Below, in pieces: positions 59,014 through 64,000 of a DNA stretch of 64,000 nt (its first letter is position 1; the number at the start of each line of letters is the position of its first letter). Under the pieces are notes generated by a model. It saw nothing but the letters and a program-made list of their open reading frames with translations. It was not told the origin of the DNA and did not search any database. Location: NCBI GenBank assembly GCA_016716715.1, contig JADJVE010000005.1, positions 248,001 to 312,000 on the forward strand. Direction: 5' to 3'. A program made the translations under genes and the position numbers. Origin of the DNA: Acidobacteriota bacterium (GTDB taxonomy: Bacteria > Acidobacteriota > Thermoanaerobaculia > UBA5066).

Positions 59014-61491
59014 ATGAAGATCGTTCACAAGTCACTGACTGTCGCCTTCGCCCTCGGGCTCGCGTTGCTGCCCGCGCGGCCGTCCCTCGGCCAGGCCTCG
59101 CCGGTGCCCGCAGGGCCGGCGAATCCCGACCCGTGGCCCAAGACGGCGGTGAACGCCGGCGCGACGTACACGATGTACCAACCGCAGCTGGACTCGTGGG
59201 ACCAGTTCAACCTCGCGGCGCACGCGGCCGTCTCGGTCCTGCCGCCCGGCGCGAAGAACCCGGTCTTCGGTGTCGTGCAGATTACGGCCCAGACGCAGGT
59301 GAGCCGCCAGGCGCGCACCGTGTACTTCCAGAACATCCGGGTGGTGAAGACCCAGTTTCCGACCGTTCCCGACGCAGTCTGGGAGTACCAGGGCGCGATC
59401 CAGCAGATCCTCACGGACGGCCCCGCCACAATGCCGCTCGACAAGCTCGAGGCGAATCTCGCCATCCTGAGCGCCGAGAAGAAGGCGCAGGCGGTCCCCG
59501 TTCGCAACGCCGCTCCGGCCTTCGTCTTCTCGCCGAGCCCCGCCGTTCTGGTCACGATCGACGGTGATCCGGTGTGGACGAAGCTCGCCGGAACGGAGTT
59601 GCGGCGGGTCCTGAACGCGCGGCCGCTCATCCTGAGCGACGAATGGGGATCGGTCTACGTTCACATCCTCGACGGGTGGCTGCAGGCGCCGGGTCTCTCC
59701 GGTCCGTGGACCGTCGCGCCGGCCGCGCCGAAAGGTGCCGACCAGGCCGCGCAGGCCCTCGCGAAGCAGAACGTCGTCGACCTGATGCCGGGAAGTCCGA
59801 ATCCCGAGACGAAGGCGGTGCCCTCGCTGAAAGCCGGAGCGCCGAAGCTCGTCGTGGCCACGACGCCCACGGAGCTGATCGTGACCGAAGGCGCTCCCGA
59901 GTGGGCCCCTCTCGACGGCACGCAGCTTCTCTACGTGAAGAACACGACGGCCAACGTCTTCAACGACATGGCCCGCCAGCAGATCTACGTGCTCGTGACG
60001 GGCCGCTGGTTCCGGGCATCGGGCCTCTCCGGGCCGTGGCAGTACGTGAGCGGCCGCGAGCTGCCGTCCGACTTCCGGTTCATTCCCGACGAGAGCCCGA
60101 AGGAGAACGTGAAGGCATCCGTTCCGGGCACCTCGCAGGCCCAGGAGGCCGTGATCTCCAGCCAGATCCCGGAGATGACGCCGGTGGACCGCAAGACGGC
60201 GACGTTCAAGCCGGAGATCAGCGGCGCGGTCGTGCTCACTCCGATCCCCGGCACGGGCCTGTCCTACGTGTCGAACAGCCCGACACCGATCCTCTCGGAT
60301 TCGCAGAGCGGGTGGTACGCCTGCGAGAGCGGCGTCTGGTACTACGCCCCGGCCGTGACGGGGCCGTGGACCGTCGCGGCGAGCATCCCGGCCTCGATCT
60401 ACTCGATCCCGCCGAGCTCACCGGTCTTTTACGTGACGCACGTGAGGATCTACACCGTCACCCCGACGACGGTCGTGATCGGCTACACGCCGGGCTACAT
60501 GGGCGCGATCGTCACGCCGGACGGCACCGTCGTCTACGGAACGGGCTACTCGTATGCCGCGTACGTCAACGCGTCGGTCTGGTATCCGCCGCCGGTCACG
60601 TATGGGTACGGCGCGGCCGTGACGTACACGCCGTGGACGGGCTGGGCCGTGGGCTTCGGGTTCGGGTTCGCGATGGGCGCGGCGTACGGCAGCTGCTGGG
60701 GCGCAGCGCCTTACTGGGGCGCGATGCCCTACGCCTACCATGGCGCGTACTACGGCGGCGCTTACGGCGGTGCCGCGGCCTGGGGGCCCGGCGGATGGGC
60801 CGCGACGAGCGGCAACGTCTATCACCAGTACGGCGCGACGTCCGCCGTCACGCGCAGCTCGGGCGGATACAACGCCTGGACCGGGAACGCGTGGAGCAGC
60901 AAGGCGGGCACCTCGTACAACTCGGTGACCGGGCAGATGTCCGCAGGCCAGCACGCGCAGGTCGCGAACGCATACACGGGAAATTACGCGAGCGGCAGCC
61001 GCGGCGCCACGTACAACCCGAACACCGGAGTCGCGGCGGCGGGCGGAAAGGCGACGGTCGGCAACGCGTACTCGGGGCAGCAGGCGACGGTCGGCCACGC
61101 CGCGGTCGCCGGCCCGGGCGGTGAGACCGCGCACGCCCAGGAAGTCGGCAACAACACGTTCGCCGAGCACAACGGCAACGTCTACTCGAACACCGGCGGC
61201 GGCTGGCAGCAGAAGAGCGGCACGGGCGGCGCGCCCCAGTCGTCGTTCGCCTCCGAGCAGTCCGCGCGGCAGACGGGTGAGCAGCGCGCGTCGGCCTCGA
61301 GCTGGGGGGGCGGCGACAGCGGTGGCTTCGACCGCGGCGGTGGTGGCTTCGGCGGCGACGGTGGTGGCTTCGACCGTGGCGGCGGTGGCTTTGGCGGAGA
61401 AGGCGGTGCAGGCCGCTTCGGAGGCGGAGGCGGCCGCTTCGGCGGAGGCGGTGGAGGCGGCTTCGGCGGCTTCCGCGGGGGACGGCGATGA
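59014..61491 (+). CDS. Large exported Gly/Trp/Tyr-rich protein
   Basis: This is an 825-residue exported protein (signal peptide MKIVHKSLTVAFALGLALLP, cleavage near SLGQ). Residues about 50-480 contain repeated beta modules ending in LSGPWTVAP-like segments (LQAPGLSGPWTVAP, FRASGLSGPWQYVSG, YAPAVTGPWTVAAS). A long Gly/Tyr/Trp/Ala region (about 510-640: TWYPPPVTYGYGAAVTYTPW-type; GGAYGGAAAWGPGGW) follows. The end is FDRGGGGFGGDGGGFDRGGG-type poly-Gly (about 760-825). I recall similar proteins labelled 'carbohydrate-binding family V/XII', but cannot verify that. It is probably a surface or matrix component. CAGGAG lies upstream of the ATG at 59014. Confidence 0.8.
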   Translation: MKIVHKSLTVAFALGLALLPARPSLGQASPVPAGPANPDPWPKTAVNAGATYTMYQPQLDSWDQFNLAAHAAVSVLPPGAKNPVFGVVQITAQTQVSRQARTVYFQNIRVVKTQFPTVPDAVWEYQGAIQQILTDGPATMPLDKLEANLAILSAEKKAQAVPVRNAAPAFVFSPSPAVLVTIDGDPVWTKLAGTELRRVLNARPLILSDEWGSVYVHILDGWLQAPGLSGPWTVAPAAPKGADQAAQALAKQNVVDLMPGSPNPETKAVPSLKAGAPKLVVATTPTELIVTEGAPEWAPLDGTQLLYVKNTTANVFNDMARQQIYVLVTGRWFRASGLSGPWQYVSGRELPSDFRFIPDESPKENVKASVPGTSQAQEAVISSQIPEMTPVDRKTATFKPEISGAVVLTPIPGTGLSYVSNSPTPILSDSQSGWYACESGVWYYAPAVTGPWTVAASIPASIYSIPPSSPVFYVTHVRIYTVTPTTVVIGYTPGYMGAIVTPDGTVVYGTGYSYAAYVNASVWYPPPVTYGYGAAVTYTPWTGWAVGFGFGFAMGAAYGSCWGAAPYWGAMPYAYHGAYYGGAYGGAAAWGPGGWAATSGNVYHQYGATSAVTRSSGGYNAWTGNAWSSKAGTSYNSVTGQMSAGQHAQVANAYTGNYASGSRGATYNPNTGVAAAGGKATVGNAYSGQQATVGHAAVAGPGGETAHAQEVGNNTFAEHNGNVYSNTGGGWQQKSGTGGAPQSSFASEQSARQTGEQRASASSWGGGDSGGFDRGGGGFGGDGGGFDRGGGGFGGEGGAGRFGGGGGRFGGGGGGGFGGFRGGRR

Positions 61492-62299
61492 GGCGTCGCG
61501 CAACGGCACTCCTCGTCCTGATCGCCCCTGCAGCGGTGTTCGCGCAGGCGCCACCCGCCGACGAGGCTGCCGAGATCGCGAAGAAACTCAACAACCCGGT
61601 CGCCGCGCTCATCAGCGTGCCTCTCCAGAACAACTGGGACTACGGCATCGGCACGACGAACGCGATGAAGTACACCCGCAACGTCCAGCCCGTTATTCCC
61701 CTTGGTATCTCGAAGGACTGGAACGTGATCGTCCGGACGATCATGCCGATCGTCTCCCTCGAGTCGCCTGCGCCAGGGGGCTCGACGTCGTCGGGTCTCG
61801 GGGACATCACGCAGAGCTTCTTCTTCTCGCCGAAGGAGCCGACCTCGGGAGGCTGGATCATCGGCGCGGGACCGGCCCTCCTCTATCCGAGCGCCTCTAT
61901 CCGAGCGCCTCGCACGACGCGATCGGCGCCGGAAAGTGCCGCGGCCCGACGGTCGTCGTCCTCAAACAGGAGCACGGCTTCACGTACGGACTCCTCGCGA
62001 ACCAGCTCTGGTCGTTCGCGGGCTGGGGCCCGACCAGCGTGAACGCCATGTTTCTGCAGCCCTTCCTCACGTACACGACGAAGAAGTACACGACGTTCGG
62101 AGTGAACACCGAGTCCACGTACAACTGGACTGCGTCCGAATGGACCGTGCCGATCAACGTGTTCGCCACGCAGATGCTGAAGATCAAAAAGCAGATCATC
62201 AGCCTCCAGTTCGGCTACCGGTATTACGCGACGGCGCCCACCGGCGGTCCCAATCACGGCTGGCGCTTCGTCCTGACGTTCGTGTTTCCGAAGAAATGA
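61488..62299 (+). pseudogene. Outer-membrane transporter-like gene disrupted by a 14-bp tandem duplication
   Basis: The first frame (from ATG 61488, overlapping the previous stop by 4 bp) has a signal peptide (MRRRATALLVLIAPAAVFAQ) and barrel-like strands (VQPVIPLGISKDWNVIVRTI, GWIIGAGPALLYPSAS) up to about 61897. It then turns into Arg/Ser-rich nonsense to a stop at 62042. Another frame continues the protein to 62299 (TVVVLKQEHGFTYGLLANQL, QIISLQFGYRYYATAP, WRFVLTFVFPKK). Removing one 14-bp copy at 61884-61911 restores one frame: LLYPSASHDAIGAGKCRGPT. The family resembles 'MetA-pathway/neuromedin U-like' transporters by memory only. About 265 residues would be made if the frame were intact. 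Confidence 0.85.
61880..61911 (+). repeat. 14-bp tandem duplication (2.3 copies) causing a frameshift
   Basis: TATCCGAGCGCCTC occurs at 61884-61897 and again, without gap, at 61898-61911; the periodicity extends back to 61880. Because 14 is not a multiple of 3, the copy shifts the reading frame. Confidence 0.95.
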
Positions 62300-62402
62300 G
62301 ACGCGCCGGCTTAGGCGGCGAAGCCTCTTGCTGCCAGATTGAGAAAGCTCGTGGCCGGATGCGCGCCCGTCGCACCCACTCGGCATCGAAAGGGGGACCT
62401 TC

Positions 62403-63869
62403 ATGAAGCTCTCTCGACCTCTTGTGATGGCCCTTGAGCTCGCGCTCGGTCTCCTCGCCGCAGCGCGGCCCGCCGAGGCGCAGAACTCCGCCCGAAAGCC
62501 GAACATCGTCTTCATGCTCACGGACAACCTCGGCTACGGTGAGCTGGGCGTCTACGGCGGCGGCATCCTGCGCGGCGCGGCCACGCCGCGTATCGACACG
62601 CTCGCCAGCCAGGGCATCAGGCTGCTCAACTTCAACGTCGAGCCGCAGTGCACGCCCTCGCGGTCGGCCCTGATGACCGGCCGGTTTCCGATCCGCTCCG
62701 GCACGTACGAAGTCCCGATTGGCGGCGTCCCGGACGGCTTGACGCAGTGGGAGGTCACAATCGCGGAGTTGCTGTCAGCGCAGGGCTACGCCACCGGCAT
62801 GTGGGGCAAGTGGCACCTCGGCAGCGCCGAGGAGCGTCTGCCGACTCGCCAGGGCTTCGACGAGTGGTTCGGCATCCCGCGCACCTACGACGAGGGGATG
62901 TGGCCGTCCCTCAACCAGGCGAAAGGCATGTGGCCGTCGGTCGGCGACAAGCAGGGTTGGAACGCGAAGCTCGTTCGTCCCGAGCCGATCTACGAGGCCC
63001 GCAAAGGCGAAAAAGCCCGGGAAGTCGGAGTGCTGGACCTGGACCGGCGCCGCACGATGGAAGCGGAGATCACGACGCACGCCGTCGACTTCATCAAGCG
63101 CAGCGCGCGCGCGGGCAAGCCGTTCTATGCCTACGTGTCCTTCTCGCTCGTCCACATGCCGACGCTGCCGAATCCCGAGTTCGCGGGAAGAACCGGTAAC
63201 GGCGACTGGGCCGACTGTCTCGCCGAGATGGACCATCGCACCGGCCAGATCCTCGACGCCATCAAGGAAGCAGGCGTCGAGAACGATACGCTGGTCATCT
63301 TCACCAGCGACAACGGTCCCGAGGCGACAGACCCGTGGCAGGGTGCAAACGGGCCCTGGCGCGGCTCGTACTTCACGGCGATGGAAGGCTCGCTGCGGGC
63401 GCCCTTCATCCTGCGTTGGCCTGGCAGGGTGCCGGCTGGCCGCGTGAGCAACGAAATCGTCCACATCACGGACCTCTACACGACGCTCGCGCGCGTGGGA
63501 GGAGCGGAAGTCCCGAAAGACCGTCCGATCGACGGCGTGGACCAGCTGGATTTCCTCCTCGGAAAGCAGGAAACCTCGAACCGCGAGGGATTCCCGGTCT
63601 TCGTGGCCGACAGGCTGTCCGCCGTCAAGTGGCGCAACTGGAAGGCGCACCTGGTCTGGCAGGAGAACATGTACGACCCGCCGCAGAAGCTCCCCCTGCC
63701 GAAGATCGTCAACCTCCTGACCGACATGAAGGAGGAGCGCGACGTCGGGGCCAAGAACTCCTGGGTCGCCGAGCCGATCTTCAAGATCCTCGGTGAGCTC
63801 GAAGCGAGCTTCAGGAAGTACCCGTTGATCAAGGTCGGTACGCCCGACCCCTACGTTCCGCCGAAGTGA
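62403..63869 (+). CDS. Second secreted sulfatase (arylsulfatase family)
   Basis: This is a 488-residue exported enzyme. The signal peptide is RPLVMALELALGLLAAARPA (cleavage near AEAQ, residue 27). Metal-site region: PNIVFMLTDNLGYGELG. Formylglycine cysteine: PQCTPSRSALMTGRFP (CTPSR, about residue 81). Further active-site segments: GKWHLGSAEER, VHMPTLPNPEF and FTSDNGPEATDPW. It differs from the enzyme at 56247 over most of its length and is shorter, so the two are not recent copies and probably take different substrates. ATG 62403 has AAAGGGGG upstream. The gap 62300-62402 holds nothing recognisable beyond this site. Confidence 0.93.
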   Translation: MKLSRPLVMALELALGLLAAARPAEAQNSARKPNIVFMLTDNLGYGELGVYGGGILRGAATPRIDTLASQGIRLLNFNVEPQCTPSRSALMTGRFPIRSGTYEVPIGGVPDGLTQWEVTIAELLSAQGYATGMWGKWHLGSAEERLPTRQGFDEWFGIPRTYDEGMWPSLNQAKGMWPSVGDKQGWNAKLVRPEPIYEARKGEKAREVGVLDLDRRRTMEAEITTHAVDFIKRSARAGKPFYAYVSFSLVHMPTLPNPEFAGRTGNGDWADCLAEMDHRTGQILDAIKEAGVENDTLVIFTSDNGPEATDPWQGANGPWRGSYFTAMEGSLRAPFILRWPGRVPAGRVSNEIVHITDLYTTLARVGGAEVPKDRPIDGVDQLDFLLGKQETSNREGFPVFVADRLSAVKWRNWKAHLVWQENMYDPPQKLPLPKIVNLLTDMKEERDVGAKNSWVAEPIFKILGELEASFRKYPLIKVGTPDPYVPPK

Positions 63870-63875
63870 GGCGAC

Positions 63876-64000
63876 ATGAACCGGCGGCGCCTTCTGAATC
63901 GTCTCGTTGCTCTCGGCGTCTCGACCGCGCTCTGCGGCCTCGCCTGCGAGGCGGGCGCCCAGCAGCTCATCCTCAAAGGCGAGTACGGCCTGATGGCGGG
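63876..64000 (+). CDS. Secreted protein, N-terminal part only (window edge)
   Basis: ATG 63876 opens a frame to the window end (41 codons plus two bases). It has MNRRRLLNRLVALGVSTALC then a lipobox-like GLACEAGAQQ, and the mature start LILKGEYGLMAG. The signal peptide is clear; Cys24 would suit either lipid modification or ordinary cleavage at AGAQ. It lies 6 bp after the sulfatase stop, so it belongs to the same operon. Too little remains to name it; candidates include another outer-membrane transporter-like protein. Confidence 0.7.
   Translation, partial: MNRRRLLNRLVALGVSTALCGLACEAGAQQLILKGEYGLMA

Overview
The window is about 64 kb of GC-rich DNA (high-GC third positions nearly everywhere) with about 50 tightly packed genes on both strands. 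No rRNA, tRNA, insertion sequence, phage gene or CRISPR array was seen. The gene families point to a Gram-negative, secretion-rich soil-type bacterium. These include PKD and Asp-box secreted proteins, the C-terminal 'CTEDxxTMC...GRY' domain, PEGA proteins, many SpoIIE-type phosphatases and Wzm/Wzt polysaccharide export. My best guess is Acidobacteriota, perhaps the Thermoanaerobaculia or a relative; this is inference from family content, not a search. A 23-base poly-G run at 48175 and a frame break at a G5 run near 12130 look like draft-assembly defects, so the source may be a metagenome-assembled or draft genome.

Region 1 (1-5067): an Lrp/AsnC regulator cut by the window edge, glgC (glycogen synthesis), a DnaJ-type co-chaperone with half a zinc finger, and a leftward operon of an XRE regulator, a TPR protein and a secreted protein.

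Region 2 (5146-22221): a cell-surface polysaccharide locus. The export permease (5146) and its ATPase (14936) are separated by three large exported proteins: an FG-GAP lipoprotein, a probable abundant surface protein with its own strong promoter and terminator, and a giant PKD/Ig-like protein broken by a frameshift. Glycosyltransferases, a GNAT acetyltransferase and a LmbE-type deacetylase follow.

Region 3 (22351-36000): exported proteins (a PEGA/Gly-rich protein, an Asp-box lipoprotein and its neighbour sharing a C-terminal domain), then more glycosyltransferases, a methyltransferase and two polytopic membrane proteins. The second membrane protein and the methyltransferase share a leftward operon with tmk and holB (33263-37287).

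Region 4 (37366-48287): signalling. It holds a membrane PDZ/GAF/SpoIIE phosphatase, a TPR protein, a sigma-54-type activator with an altered GAFTGA loop, and an intergenic region with a perfect inverted repeat and a possible sigma-54 promoter. After that come a 70-residue protein, an RsbW-like kinase, a STAS antagonist, an RsbU-like phosphatase, a lipoprotein with two aspartyl-protease motifs and a lipoprotein-type isoaspartyl methyltransferase. No sigma factor gene is present, so the output of the partner switch is unknown.

Region 5 (48235-49773): DUF190, the fluoride channel CrcB and the FdhE accessory protein, in one leftward operon.

Region 6 (49778-64000): an envelope/sulfatase cluster. 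Two paralogous 235-residue secreted proteins in opposite orientation bracket a two-component system with a fused substrate-binding sensor, a lone receiver, and DUF4136, SYLF and beta-barrel proteins. Then come two formylglycine-type sulfatases, a secreted HAD phosphatase, a large Gly/Trp-rich exported protein, an outer-membrane protein gene broken by a 14-bp tandem duplication, and an unfinished secreted protein at the window edge.
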